Shown piece after piece: positions 9,040 through 17,968 of a DNA stretch of 64,000 nt. The notes under the pieces are model-generated. The model was not told the DNA's origin. It saw nothing but the letters and a program-made list of their open reading frames with translations, and ran no database searches. Origin of the DNA: Alphaproteobacteria bacterium (GTDB lineage: Bacteria > Pseudomonadota > Alphaproteobacteria > Micropepsales > Micropepsaceae). The translations under genes and the position numbers were made by a program. The DNA lies in assembly GCA_003158585.1 (NCBI GenBank), contig PMKE01000067.1:1-64000 (forward strand), written 5' to 3'. How positions within the stretch are numbered: the first letter of the stretch is position 1; each line of letters starts with the position of its first letter.

Positions 9040-9369
9040 TCAGCCTTCGACAAGTGGCGGGGGAGGGGCCTGCCTTGTCACCTGTTCCGCAACATAGGCG
9101 CGTTCGCCGGTGAACGGCTTGACGTAGACCGTGACCGTTCGGCCGCTCTTGTCGTCGATGAAGCGTTCCGAGGTACGCGTCCAACCCTTTCCGGCCGGCA
9201 CCTTTTCGACGATGGTCTTGTAGGCGTGGCGCTCGTAGACGATGCCGAACACCAGGATGGCGCCCCACACAAGGCAGACGGTGCCCGGCCCGTAAGCGCC
9301 GCCGATCATGGCGACAAGACCGGCGGCGATCAGCACGCCCCCGAGCGCCAGAACGATATTACGCAGCAT
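9040..9369 (-). CDS. Small membrane protein, function unknown
   Basis: 109 residues with two predicted membrane spans (about 4-26 and 32-46), then a soluble basic tail with a KGWTRTSERFIDDKSGRTVTVYVKPFTGERAYV segment that looks like a small beta unit. AGGAG lies seven bases before the ATG, inside the end of the YbjQ gene, which suggests coupling to it. I do not recognise a family. Confidence 0.75.
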   Translation of the reverse strand: MLRNIVLALGGVLIAAGLVAMIGGAYGPGTVCLVWGAILVFGIVYERHAYKTIVEKVPAGKGWTRTSERFIDDKSGRTVTVYVKPFTGERAYVAEQVTRQAPPPPLVEG

Positions 9370-9373
9370 GCGT

Positions 9374-9694
9374 CTACTCCTGTTCGAGCACCACGGCGGT
9401 GCCGTAGGCGACGATCTCGCTCATGTACTGCCCGATCTCGGAAGAGTCGAACCGCATCATCACCACGGCGTTGGCGCCCATCGCGGTGGCGTTGACGACC
9501 AGCCGGTCGATGGCTTGGCGGCGGGCTTCTTCCAGGAGCTGGGTGTATTCGTGGATCTCGCCCCCGGCGATGGAGCGCAGCCCCGCCAGGATGTTGCCGC
9601 CCAGGCCGCGCGAGCGTACGACGACGCCGAAGCACTGACCCAGGGTCTTCGCCCGGCGGTATCCGGGCACGTTTTCGGTGGTGGCGACGAGCAT
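9374..9694 (-). CDS. YbjQ/UPF0145 family protein
   Basis: A 106-residue protein of the YbjQ (heavy-metal-binding domain) family: the N-terminus is VATTENVPGYR, then GVVVRSRGLGGNILAGLRSIAGGEI, and later a ATAMGANAVVMMRFDSSEI segment. Family members form pentamer-like rings and often pair with small membrane proteins, as here. AGGAGG precedes the ATG. First gene of the operon with the membrane protein and the NDUFA9-like protein. Confidence 0.88.
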   Translation of the reverse strand: MLVATTENVPGYRRAKTLGQCFGVVVRSRGLGGNILAGLRSIAGGEIHEYTQLLEEARRQAIDRLVVNATAMGANAVVMMRFDSSEIGQYMSEIVAYGTAVVLEQE

Positions 9695-9753
9695 GGTTGT
9701 CCTCCTGCGATTCCCTATATTCTAACGTCCCGGGCGCGGGTTGTCCGGCCGCG

Positions 9754-9782
9754 TTGACTTGGGGCGGCAGGCTCCCTAAACA
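9754..9782 (+). promoter_or_regulatory. Probable sigma-70 promoter of tRNA-Leu
   Basis: TTGACT at 9754-9759 and TAAACA at 9777-9782 are separated by 17 bases and lie 12 bases before the mature tRNA 5' end. The -35 is strong and the -10 is weak. A GC-rich stretch just past the -10 is typical of stringently controlled stable-RNA promoters. Confidence 0.5.
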
Positions 9783-9793
9783 TCCGCCGCCGT

Positions 9794-9876
<83 letters not shown>

Positions 9877-9878
<2 letters not shown>

Positions 9879-10016
9879 CGCTTCGCCTTCGGCTTCGCGT
9901 GGCGCAGCCACGGGAAACCGAAGGAGAAGCGTGTCCGGCGTAGCTGGAGCGCAGCGGAGGCGAAGACGGACCCGATCTGCGCTTGCGCTCGGCGCAGCCA
10001 AGTGGGCGCGCATCGG
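9877..10016. repeat. Block of long hairpins abutting tRNA-Leu
   Basis: A 27-base stem (9877-9903 with 9907-9933, three mismatches, 3-base loop) starts inside the CCA of the tRNA gene. Next come a GTCCG/CGGAC pair near 9934-9971, then CTGCGC (9977-9982) with GCGCAG (9992-9997), itself enclosed by CCGAT (9972-9976) and ATCGG (10012-10016). No coding frame is credible here. It may be a REP-like element or terminator, or the left end of an inserted segment. The rest of the gap, up to 10300, is plain AT-richer DNA without a gene. Confidence 0.7.
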
Positions 10017-10278
10017 CAAGATAATTGTTTTGTGGATTCATCGAATACCCCCTCCCTCCCCCTCCCGGGCGGCGAGGCGGGTTTCGACGTATTCGACCGC
10101 GGCGGCCAGGGCCAGGAACTCGGTGACAGAGTACTATTCCCTGTTTTCGACAATAGATGTAATGCAGGGGTAATGTGCTTCTTTCACCGTGTTTCGTGTC
10201 ACCGTATTACGTCGTCCTCAACCCGCCCCGAAAGGCGTATCAACCGCCGAAGCTCTATTCGCCACTGGATGAAAAGTC

Positions 10279-10292
10279 AGTGACAGGTCACT
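10279..10292. promoter_or_regulatory. Operator-like inverted repeat before the TIR gene
   Basis: AGTGAC-AG-GTCACT is a perfect 6+6 inverted repeat ending eight bases before the ATG of the TIR gene. A protein bound there would block initiation or hide the ribosome site. No candidate regulator is encoded next to it. Confidence 0.4.
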
Positions 10293-10300
10293 AGGTCAAT

Positions 10301-11893
10301 ATGAGCGAAGACAAACTGTTTTACCACAGTGATGAGGTCCTAGTCCGACCTGACGGAACTCGCCGCCCAATTGAAGAAGCGGTCAAGCTAGTGGGCTTGC
10401 GCGGCGTGTGGTTGGCTCAACTGCACGAAGAACTCGTCAAAGCCCTGCGCAAGCCACAGCCATTGAGTACTCCAACGCGGATTTTCATCTCCTATCGTTG
10501 GGGCACAGACGCGCAAAACAGTTGGGTGACCGATGTCGTAGCGCGCCTGCGCAAGCTAGGCAACTTTGTAGTACATGATAGGGAACTGCAGCAGAAAGCC
10601 AATCCGCCAAGCGTCCCCGAACTGGTTACCCAAATCGCGAGCGTTCATGTGTTTCTTGCCGTGATCGATGCAGGCTATGTTGAGCGAACCGGCTCATGGG
10701 ATGCTCGGTCATTCGAGGACGGTTGGGTTTTCGATGAATGGCAAACAGCGGGCTGGCTACAGAAGAGCGGCAAAGTAAGAATGCTAGGGTTGTTACGTGA
10801 AGACACCGTACTTCCAAGCGGGTTTACTCTTGGATCGATTGAATCCGTGGATCAAAGTTGGCGCTTATATCCGGAGAACACGTACGACGTTCGTGATCGT
10901 TCCCGCCTCGACAGAGTTCTAAATCGTGCATTCCGGTCTACGGGCGCTTCGTTCACCCAACAAGATTGGGGCCAAGCAAACACTCTATACGCACAATCTC
11001 AGGAAGCGCTTTCGAATAGGCAAGTCGATAGGGCGCGAAGTTATGCGAACAGGTTGGCTGACCAATTTCCGCAAATTCCAGATGGTTTTGCGCAATTGGT
11101 GCATGTTGCTTTCAAAGTCCAAGATTATTCGGCTTCGTTATCAGCGGCCCGCTCCGCTCTCAAAATCGACCCCGGCTTCGTTGGAGTACTTGCGCACGCG
11201 GCGCTTAGCGCCTACATGCAGGGTCAGCACACGGAAGCCATCCGCTATGGCGCTGCGGCCCTTTGGGCAAGGGTCGATGAAGCGTGGGCACACTTCGCTG
11301 TTGGCAACGCGCTGGATGAGTTGCTGCAGGTTTATCCGGCACTGGCTCATCTGGAACTGGCCCGTGCCGCCCTTCCCGTCGCGATCGCGCAAAACGATAC
11401 GGGCATGGCATATCGGAGAGCAAAGTTGCCGGAACGCGCACTGCGTTGTTTCGAGGATGGTCTGAATCTTCCAGGTGCCGACGAAAATATGCGAGTCAAC
11501 GCTGTGGCCGCTGCAATCGAAGCAGGCGATGTCTCACGCGCTCAAGAGCATCTTCGCGCTCTGGGTCGTAACCACTCCTTGCATGCAAGTCTTGCTCGGG
11601 AATTGGCAGATTGGCAACAACGTGGCGGACCTCCGCCAAGTCTGATGCAACGGCTAGCACCTCGGAATTCCGTCGGGTTTGTCACATGCACTAATTGCAT
11701 GGCCCAGTTACCGCTGATCAACAAAGCAGAGCGGTTGTGTGCTAAGTGTGGCGCGGAGCGGGTCGATGATCACGGACCATGCCTGTTTTGCCTACACGAA
11801 GGAGAAGTGGTTCCTGCCTTGAGTGACGGTTCCATTAGTTGGCAGTGTCCATATTGCCACCGAGGTACTCTGCAGTTTACGCCGAAGGAGTAG
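10301..11893 (+). CDS. TIR domain - TPR-like repeats - double zinc-ribbon protein
   Basis: 530 residues with no signal peptide or membrane span, so cytoplasmic. Residues ~58-200 form a TIR domain: the first strand is RIFISYRWG (60-68), and WVFDEWQTA places a Glu (146) where enzymatic TIR domains keep their catalytic glutamate. Residues ~220-440 are alpha-helical and contain degenerate tetratricopeptide-like pairs (for example ALKIDPGFVGVLAHAALSAY). The C-terminus has four CxxC pairs, at 463, 480, 494 and 516, consistent with two zinc ribbons. TIR proteins of bacteria commonly cleave NAD+ or act in anti-phage signalling; that role here is inference. Base composition is visibly lower in GC than the neighbours, and the gene stands alone after a tRNA, both suggesting horizontal transfer. 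The ribosome site is weak (TAGG). Confidence 0.85.
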   Translation: MSEDKLFYHSDEVLVRPDGTRRPIEEAVKLVGLRGVWLAQLHEELVKALRKPQPLSTPTRIFISYRWGTDAQNSWVTDVVARLRKLGNFVVHDRELQQKANPPSVPELVTQIASVHVFLAVIDAGYVERTGSWDARSFEDGWVFDEWQTAGWLQKSGKVRMLGLLREDTVLPSGFTLGSIESVDQSWRLYPENTYDVRDRSRLDRVLNRAFRSTGASFTQQDWGQANTLYAQSQEALSNRQVDRARSYANRLADQFPQIPDGFAQLVHVAFKVQDYSASLSAARSALKIDPGFVGVLAHAALSAYMQGQHTEAIRYGAAALWARVDEAWAHFAVGNALDELLQVYPALAHLELARAALPVAIAQNDTGMAYRRAKLPERALRCFEDGLNLPGADENMRVNAVAAAIEAGDVSRAQEHLRALGRNHSLHASLARELADWQQRGGPPPSLMQRLAPRNSVGFVTCTNCMAQLPLINKAERLCAKCGAERVDDHGPCLFCLHEGEVVPALSDGSISWQCPYCHRGTLQFTPKE

Positions 11894-11949
11894 TGGCAAT
11901 TGGTGTCAAAGTAATTTTTTTGCCGCAGCCTAAATTTCTCTGCCCCCAC

Positions 11950-13362
11950 TCACCCCGGCGCTATCGCCGTCACCCCGTTGATTTTCACGTTCCTGAACCG
12001 CACGCCGCGGACGTGTTTGAAGATGTTGCCCTCGGCAACGTTGCGGAAATCGCAGCCGGTGAGAAAGACGTCGGTGACCGGCGCGCCGTCGAGGCCTTGC
12101 GCATCGATGCCGTATTGGCTCTTGCCGCTGACGATGGATTCGAGATGCACGCCGCGCACCACCGGCTTGAACGGGCCATTGGAGCCTTCCTCGTAATTGT
12201 CGTCGATGGTCAGCACGGCATGTCTCACCTGGCCGACCACGATGCGGCGGAAATGGAGGTTCTCCAGCACGCCGCCGCGCATGGCGTTGTCCTTGATGCG
12301 GATGGCGTTCCACAGATCGGGGCTGTCCATGCGGCAGTCCTCGGCGAAGACGTTGCGCACGCCGCCGGTGATTTCGCTGCCGACGGTGACGCCGCCGTGG
12401 CCGTTCTTCATGGTGCAGCCCCGGATGACGATATTCTCCGACGGCACGTTCACGCGCCGCCCGTCGCCGTTGCGCCCCGACTTGACGGCGATGCAGTCGT
12501 CGCCGGTGTTGAAGTGGCAGTTCTCGATCAGCACGTCTCGGCAGCATTCGGGATCGCAGCCGTCGGTGTTCGGACCGCCGCTGTCGATGGTGAGCCCTCG
12601 CACCGTCACGTTGCTGCACTGTACGGGATGCATTTCCCAGAACGGCGCGTTGCGCAAGGTAACGCCCTCGATCAGCACGTTCTTGCAGCGATAGGGCTCG
12701 ATGAAATTTGGCCGCAGCTGGAAGCCTTCGCCGAACCGCCGCTTCTCCACCGGCACGTTGTCGTCGCCCATCTTGAACAAGGCGGCGCGCGCTGTGGCCT
12801 GATTGGGACGGCCATTACTCCAGCCGTATACCTCTTTGCCTTTCCACGGCCACCAATGGACGTTGTCCGCCTGACCGTCCAGCGTGCCTTCGCCGGTGAC
12901 GGCGATGTTCTGCTGCTCGAAGGCGTAGATCAGCGGCGAATAGTTCATCAGCTCCACGCCTTCCCAGCGGGTGAAGACGAGAGGCAGGTAATCGGCGGGA
13001 TTGGTGCTGAAGCGGATCGTGGCGCCGCGCGCCACATATAGGTTCACGTTGCTCTTGAGATGGATCGGTCCCGTCAGCCAGACGCCTTCCGGCACCACCA
13101 CGCGTCCGCCGCCCGCTGCGTTGCAGTCCTCGACGGCGCGGGCGAAGGCAACCGTGCAGTTCGTCATGCCGTCGCCGCCGGCGCCGTAATCGGTCACGGG
13201 AAAATCGCGCGCCGGAAATCTCGGCCGCCTGATACGCGCCGCGATGACCGCAGCCTGGTACCACGGCGATACGGCGACGGCTTTCGCCGCCGCGCCGGAC
13301 GGCACCGACAACATGACACCGGTAGCAGCGATGCCCTGCAGCAGACGGCGCCGGTCGGTCAT
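11950..13362 (-). CDS. Tat-exported GH28 polygalacturonase-family hydrolase
   Basis: A 470-residue right-handed beta-helix enzyme. All four GH28 signatures are seen: NTDGCDP (Asp267), GDDC (Asp288/289), GHGG (His322) and RIK (355-357), which together form the inverting catalytic site for alpha-1,4-galacturonan or rhamnogalacturonan hydrolysis. The N-terminus TDRRRLLQG followed by a hydrophobic stretch and AAA is a twin-arginine signal. I chose the ATG at 13362, preceded by GAGGAG; the open frame runs to 13461 without support. Probably periplasmic or secreted, for pectic side-chain breakdown. No uptake genes lie next to it. Confidence 0.92.
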   Translation of the reverse strand: MTDRRRLLQGIAATGVMLSVPSGAAAKAVAVSPWYQAAVIAARIRRPRFPARDFPVTDYGAGGDGMTNCTVAFARAVEDCNAAGGGRVVVPEGVWLTGPIHLKSNVNLYVARGATIRFSTNPADYLPLVFTRWEGVELMNYSPLIYAFEQQNIAVTGEGTLDGQADNVHWWPWKGKEVYGWSNGRPNQATARAALFKMGDDNVPVEKRRFGEGFQLRPNFIEPYRCKNVLIEGVTLRNAPFWEMHPVQCSNVTVRGLTIDSGGPNTDGCDPECCRDVLIENCHFNTGDDCIAVKSGRNGDGRRVNVPSENIVIRGCTMKNGHGGVTVGSEITGGVRNVFAEDCRMDSPDLWNAIRIKDNAMRGGVLENLHFRRIVVGQVRHAVLTIDDNYEEGSNGPFKPVVRGVHLESIVSGKSQYGIDAQGLDGAPVTDVFLTGCDFRNVAEGNIFKHVRGVRFRNVKINGVTAIAPG

Positions 13363-13711
13363 GGAAAGCTCCTCGATGCGCGCGGTCTTTTTCCTTGCTG
13401 GTGCCGGGTTACCGGAGAGTAGGGAACGCTCCCCACACTTTCCATCATGGCCCCCTTGCAATCACAAACTCTATTGTGTAGAGTACTCTGGTAAGTTGAC
13501 TTAATCTAAGGTACTGGTGTGCCAATGCGTCAATCCGGGCGGCAGAACGAGCCAAATCGGAACTTGCGTAATGGATTTACAATGTACATGATGACGGTTG
13601 AGTTTACGTTGTACGCGGATAGCGAGGCCGTGGCTTCACCCGCCGGTTCTAAAAACTGCCGTACTTGCCGTTAAGGTATCCGGTTTGTCGGTCACGAAGA
13701 AGGAGTCCAAA
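13363..13711. promoter_or_regulatory. Divergent non-coding region between GH28 and ABC operon
   Basis: About 350 bases, AT-rich between 13460 and 13600, that must carry the promoters for both directions. A perfect palindrome AGAGTACTCT is at 13480-13489, and there are TGTAC-containing half-sites near 13580 and 13610. These are possible operators; I found no unambiguous -35/-10 pair. Confidence 0.4.
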
Positions 13712-14428
13712 GTGGCAGAGAATGAAGCGCTCGAAGCGCCCATCGTCCGCCTGCGCAACGTGGTGAAGACCTACGACGACGACGGTCTGAAGGTCACGGC
13801 CATCAACGACATCAGTATCGACATTCCGCGCGGGCGCTTCGCCATGATCGTGGGACCCTCGGGCAGTGGCAAGACGACCTTGCTCAACCTGATCGGCTGC
13901 ATCGACAAGCCGACCGCCGGGCAGCTCACCGTCGCGGGCCAGGAGGTCGCCAAGCTCTCGGACAAGAAGGTGACCGATTTCCGCGCCAAGAACGTGGCGT
14001 TCATCTTCCAGAATTTTGCCCTCTACCCGGTGCTGTCGGCCTACGAGAACGTCGAGTATCCGCTGCTGCTGATCGGCATGCCGGCCAAGGAGCGGCGCGA
14101 GCGTACCATGTCGTTGCTGGAAGCGGTCGGTCTCGCCGATCAGGCGCGCCAGCGGCCCAACCAACTCTCCGGCGGCCAGAAGCAGCGCGTCGCGGTGGCT
14201 CGTGCCCTCGTCAAGCATCCCGAGATCGTGCTGGCGGACGAACCGACCGCCAATCTCGACACCGGGACGGGTGCCCAGATCATCGAGCTGATGCGCCGCA
14301 TGCAGCACGAGCAGCAGGTGAGCTTCATCTTCGCCTCGCACGATCCGCAGCTCATCTCGCATGCGGAAGAGACCTACATCATCCGCGACGGCAAGCTGAT
14401 CGAGCACCGCACGGAGAGCGCGAAATGA
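13712..14428 (+). CDS. ABC transporter ATPase, LolD/MacB-type
   Basis: A 238-residue nucleotide-binding protein: Walker [10 protein letters not shown] (48-56), Q-loop FIFQNF, signature LSGGQKQR (152-159) and Walker B VLADEP (173-178), with a final H-loop in FASHD. The sequence groups with the LolD/MacB (FtsE-like) class that drives mechanotransmission or lipoprotein release and not substrate channels. I set the start at GTG 13712, where AAGGAG is correctly spaced; the open frame to 13598 has no ribosome site. Its stop overlaps the next start (ATGA), so it is coupled to the first permease. Confidence 0.92.
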   Translation: MAENEALEAPIVRLRNVVKTYDDDGLKVTAINDISIDIPRGRFAMIVGPSGSGKTTLLNLIGCIDKPTAGQLTVAGQEVAKLSDKKVTDFRAKNVAFIFQNFALYPVLSAYENVEYPLLLIGMPAKERRERTMSLLEAVGLADQARQRPNQLSGGQKQRVAVARALVKHPEIVLADEPTANLDTGTGAQIIELMRRMQHEQQVSFIFASHDPQLISHAEETYIIRDGKLIEHRTESAK

Positions 14429-15831
14429 TGCTCTTCAAGATCGCCGTCCGGAACATCCTGCGCAACGGCAGGCGTTCCCTGATGACCGCCTCGGCCATCG
14501 CCGTCGGCTCCATCGCGCTCGTGCTGTTCGGCGAATACAACGATTTTGCCTTCCTCGGGATTCAGACACAGACCGTCGTCGGCAGCGGCCATCTGTCGGT
14601 ATTCCAGAAAGGCTCCTTCGAGTTCGGCAGCGGCAATCCGGCGGGCTACAGCATCTCGCACTACCGCTCCGTAATGAAGCTGATCCAGGAAGATCCCGTG
14701 CTGAAGCCGATGCTGAACGTGGTGACGCCCACCGTCTCGCTGTTCGGCATCGCCGGGAATTTCTCCATGGACGCATCCAGGACGTTCTTCGGCTCGGGCT
14801 ACATTCCCTCCGACCGGGACAAGATGCGTCACTGGGACGAATATAATCTGAGGCCGCGCGATTACGTGTACAGCCCGCTCGGCGTCAGCGACAGCGACAT
14901 CAACCACGGCGTCGTGGGCGCCGGCATGGCGCGCATCCTGGGCCTGTGCGGGCCGTTGAAGGTCCCCAACTGTCCGCCGATGCCCAAAGCGACCGAAACG
15001 GTCGACCGCAGCGCGCCCGCGGCCTCCGTCGACCTGACGGAACTGGCGGCGCGCGACCGCAGTCCGGTCGAGACGGCGCCCAATGAAACTGCGCCGCGCC
15101 TCGATCTCCTCAGCGCCACGGCCACCGGCTCCCCAAACGTCGTCACCTTCTACGTCAACGGAACCCAGAACCAGGCCGTGAAGGAACTCGACGACGCCTT
15201 CGTCGGCATGCATCTGGCGCTGGCGCAGGAGTTGCTATACGGCCGCGGCGAACATAAAGCCGTCTCCATCGTCATCCAGCTGCATCACACCGCAGACCTT
15301 GGGCTGGCCCGCGACCGGCTGAATGCGCTGTTCGCCGAGCACAAGCTGCCGCTCGAAGTGCGCGACTTCACCGAACTGAACGCAGCCTACGTCCAGATCC
15401 GCAACTTCCTGTCGGTGATGTTCGCGTTCCTGTCGGTCATCATGGGCGTTATCGTGGTCTTCACGGTCGTCAACACCATGAGCATGAGTGTGATGGAGCG
15501 GACCAACGAGATCGGCACCGTGCGCGCAATGGGCGTGCGCCGCAGCGGTATCCGCCGTCAGTTCGTCGTCGAAGGCTTCATGCTGGGCATTATCGGCACC
15601 ACGGCCGGCCTGATCCTGGCCACGCTGCTGGCGGCCTGGTTCAATCAAGCCCACATCATGTACACGCCGCCGGGACAGTCGCACCCCGTCCCGATGAGGC
15701 TGTTCGTCGGCGATTACGCGCTGCTGGTGAAGGTGTGGATCGGCCTGGTGCTGATCTCGACGATCGGCTCTTTGGTTCCCGCCAACCGCGCGGCGAAGAT
15801 GAAGGTCGTCGACGCGCTGCGCCACGTCTGA
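14425..15831 (+). CDS. FtsX/MacB-type ABC permease, copy 1
   Basis: A 468-residue inner-membrane protein. It has one N-terminal span (~18-36), a large periplasmic domain to about residue 325, then three spans, including the conserved NTMSMSVMERTNEIGTVRAMGVRR coupling region of LolC/E- and MacB-like permeases. The periplasmic domain has a low-complexity Pro/Thr/Ala-rich insertion near 185-225. It shares its layout and many segments (FQKG, VVTPTVS, PSDRDKMR, LFAEHKL-LEVRDF) with the next gene, so the two arose by duplication and probably form a heterodimer. Confidence 0.9.
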   Translation: MMLFKIAVRNILRNGRRSLMTASAIAVGSIALVLFGEYNDFAFLGIQTQTVVGSGHLSVFQKGSFEFGSGNPAGYSISHYRSVMKLIQEDPVLKPMLNVVTPTVSLFGIAGNFSMDASRTFFGSGYIPSDRDKMRHWDEYNLRPRDYVYSPLGVSDSDINHGVVGAGMARILGLCGPLKVPNCPPMPKATETVDRSAPAASVDLTELAARDRSPVETAPNETAPRLDLLSATATGSPNVVTFYVNGTQNQAVKELDDAFVGMHLALAQELLYGRGEHKAVSIVIQLHHTADLGLARDRLNALFAEHKLPLEVRDFTELNAAYVQIRNFLSVMFAFLSVIMGVIVVFTVVNTMSMSVMERTNEIGTVRAMGVRRSGIRRQFVVEGFMLGIIGTTAGLILATLLAAWFNQAHIMYTPPGQSHPVPMRLFVGDYALLVKVWIGLVLISTIGSLVPANRAAKMKVVDALRHV

Positions 15832-15842
15832 GGGGGAATACC

Positions 15843-17186
15843 GTGTTCAAGATCGCTTTCCGAAACGTCCTGCGCAACGGCCGCCGCTCTCTGATGACGG
15901 CCGCGGCCATCGCCGTCGGCGGCGCCTCGCTGATCCTGTTCGGCGAGTACAACGGCATGGCCCTGATCGGCATGGAAACGGGCATGGTCCGGGGCATGGG
16001 ACATATGTCGGTGTTCCAGAAGGGTTATTTCGATTTCGGCGGCGGCAGGCCGCTGGCCTACAGCGTTTCCAACTACAAGGCGGTGATCAAGCTCATCGAG
16101 GACGATCCCGAACTGAAGCCGATGCTGAACGTGGTTACGCCCACCGTCACCGTCTATGGCATCGCAGGCAATGCCGCGCTCGACAAGTCGAAGACCTTCT
16201 TCGGTAAGGGCTTCGTGCCGTCCGACCGGGACAAGATGCGCCGCTGGGACGAATACGGGCTGGACCCGAACCCCGACAAGTCCCCTCTCGGCCTGCGCGA
16301 CGACAATGTGGACCACGGGGTCATCGGCACCGGGCTGGCGCGCATCCTCGGGCTCTGCAAGCCGCTCAAGATCGCGAATTGTCCGGTGCAGCCGGTGCCG
16401 GCCGAACGGGGCGTCGTGGATGCGCCCGCAGCGGCAGGCGAGAAGGCGCCGCGCCTCGATCTTCTCGGCAGCGCGGGCGGCGCGCCCAACGTCGTCGCCT
16501 TCTACGTCAACGAGGCGCAGGGCATGGGCGGCCAGGAGATGGACGACAGCTATATCGGCATGAACCTGCCGCTGGCGCAGCAACTGCTCTTCGGCAACGG
16601 CGAACACAAGGCGAGCTCGATCGTCATCCTGCTCAACCGCTCCGAGGACATGGCGCGCGCCCGCGCTCGCCTAAACGCGCTGTTCGCCGAGCACAAGCTC
16701 GACCTGGAAGTGCGCGACTTCAAGGAGCTGATCCCCATGTACAACCAGATCATCTCCTATCTTCAGGGCTTGTTCGCCTTCCTGGCGGTGATCCTGGGCA
16801 TCATCGTGATCTTCACCACTGCCAACACCATGAGCATGAGCGTGATGGAGCGCACCAGCGAGATCGGCACCGGGCGGGCGATGGGCGTTCGGCGCGGCGG
16901 CATCCGGCGGCAGTTCCTGCTCGAAGGCGCGTTCCTCGGCATACTCGGCGCCACCGCCGGCGTGCTGCTCGGCGTGCTCGCGACGTATTGGATCAATCAC
17001 GCCGGCATCACCTACACGCCGCCGAACAACGCGACGCCGGTTCCGCTGTCTCTGTTGACCCACCATATCGGCGGCCTTCTGTTCGGCGTCTGGCTCGCGC
17101 TCGTGATCATGGCGATGCTCGCCTCGATCGTTCCCGCCAACCGCGCCGCACGCATGAAGGTCGTCGACGCACTGCGTCACGTATGA
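15843..17186 (+). CDS. FtsX/MacB-type ABC permease, copy 2
   Basis: A 447-residue paralogue of the preceding permease with the same topology: one span, a periplasmic domain, three spans and the NTMSMSVMERTSEIGTGRAMGVRR segment. Start GTG 15843 follows AGGGGG; the open frame begins earlier, at 15735, but overlaps copy 1. The variable Ala/Pro-rich loop in the periplasmic domain is shorter than in copy 1. With the ATPase it would make an asymmetric LolCDE-like machine. Confidence 0.92.
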   Translation: MFKIAFRNVLRNGRRSLMTAAAIAVGGASLILFGEYNGMALIGMETGMVRGMGHMSVFQKGYFDFGGGRPLAYSVSNYKAVIKLIEDDPELKPMLNVVTPTVTVYGIAGNAALDKSKTFFGKGFVPSDRDKMRRWDEYGLDPNPDKSPLGLRDDNVDHGVIGTGLARILGLCKPLKIANCPVQPVPAERGVVDAPAAAGEKAPRLDLLGSAGGAPNVVAFYVNEAQGMGGQEMDDSYIGMNLPLAQQLLFGNGEHKASSIVILLNRSEDMARARARLNALFAEHKLDLEVRDFKELIPMYNQIISYLQGLFAFLAVILGIIVIFTTANTMSMSVMERTSEIGTGRAMGVRRGGIRRQFLLEGAFLGILGATAGVLLGVLATYWINHAGITYTPPNNATPVPLSLLTHHIGGLLFGVWLALVIMAMLASIVPANRAARMKVVDALRHV

Positions 17187-17194
17187 GGTTAGGT

Positions 17195-17968
17195 ATGAAG
17201 AATACGACGATTGGCCTTGCGATAGCCGTTGTACTGTTCGCCGGCGCGCAAGCAGCGACGCCGACCGGCCAGGAAATCATCGCCGCGGTGGATTCGGCGC
17301 GCAACCCCGGCCAGGGCTTCCGAGTGACCGACCAGCTGACCGAGTACGTGGGCGGCCAGCCGCGCAACAGTATGACGCTGGTGGTCTTCGCAAGGCAGAA
17401 CGCCAATACGCGGCAGTACAACAATCTCGTGCGCTACGTGCTGCCGGCGCGGGACGTCGGAAAGATAGTGCTGATGAACGGCCCCAACATGTGGTTCTAC
17501 GATCCGTCGTCGAAGGCGAGCGTGCGCATCTCTCCGCAGCAGCGGTTGATGGGGCAGGCCTCGAACGGAGACGTCGTCACCGTGAACCTCGCCAAGGACT
17601 ACACGGCAACGCTGCTCGGCGAGGAAATTCTGCTCGATGCCGACCGCGTGAACCGCACTTGCTGGCACCTGGAACTGCAGGCTGCCACCGACGAGGCGGT
17701 TTACAGCCGCATCGAGTACTGGGTGGAGAAGGGCACTTACAGGCAGGTGAAGGGCAAGTTCTATTCCGACAGCGGCCGGCTCTTGAAGATCGCCTATTTC
17801 CACAAATTCGCGCCGATGCTCGGCCGCATGGCGCCCGGGGAAACCATCGTCATCGATGCGGTCGACCAGAAACTCGTCACCACGATGGGTATTTCGGATA
17901 TGCGCGCCCAGGAAATCCCCGACTCCTGGTTCCAGCGCGATTTCCTGCCGAGGCTGAAGGTGGACTGA
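17195..17968 (+). CDS. LolA-like periplasmic outer-membrane lipoprotein-sorting protein
   Basis: A 257-residue exported protein (signal MKNTTIGLAIAVVLFAGAQA). The mature part looks like the LolA/LppX-type half-barrel found in 'outer membrane lipoprotein-sorting' proteins: repeated beta strands such as SMTLVVFAR, KIVLMNGPNMWFYDP and YSRIEYWVEKGTYRQVKGKFY. Such folds hold acyl chains in a hydrophobic groove. An ATG at 17183 overlaps the permease stop, but GAGG fits the ATG at 17195 better. Position after two FtsX permeases suggests it carries what the ABC pump extracts from the inner membrane. Confidence 0.82.
   Translation: MKNTTIGLAIAVVLFAGAQAATPTGQEIIAAVDSARNPGQGFRVTDQLTEYVGGQPRNSMTLVVFARQNANTRQYNNLVRYVLPARDVGKIVLMNGPNMWFYDPSSKASVRISPQQRLMGQASNGDVVTVNLAKDYTATLLGEEILLDADRVNRTCWHLELQAATDEAVYSRIEYWVEKGTYRQVKGKFYSDSGRLLKIAYFHKFAPMLGRMAPGETIVIDAVDQKLVTTMGISDMRAQEIPDSWFQRDFLPRLKVD

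Noticed and set aside
11839..13041. 400-codon plus-strand frame opposite GH28
   Set aside because: The GH28 gene on the minus strand shows all four catalytic motifs; the frame has no ribosome site and a repetitive His/Val/Ala-rich text typical of antisense reading.
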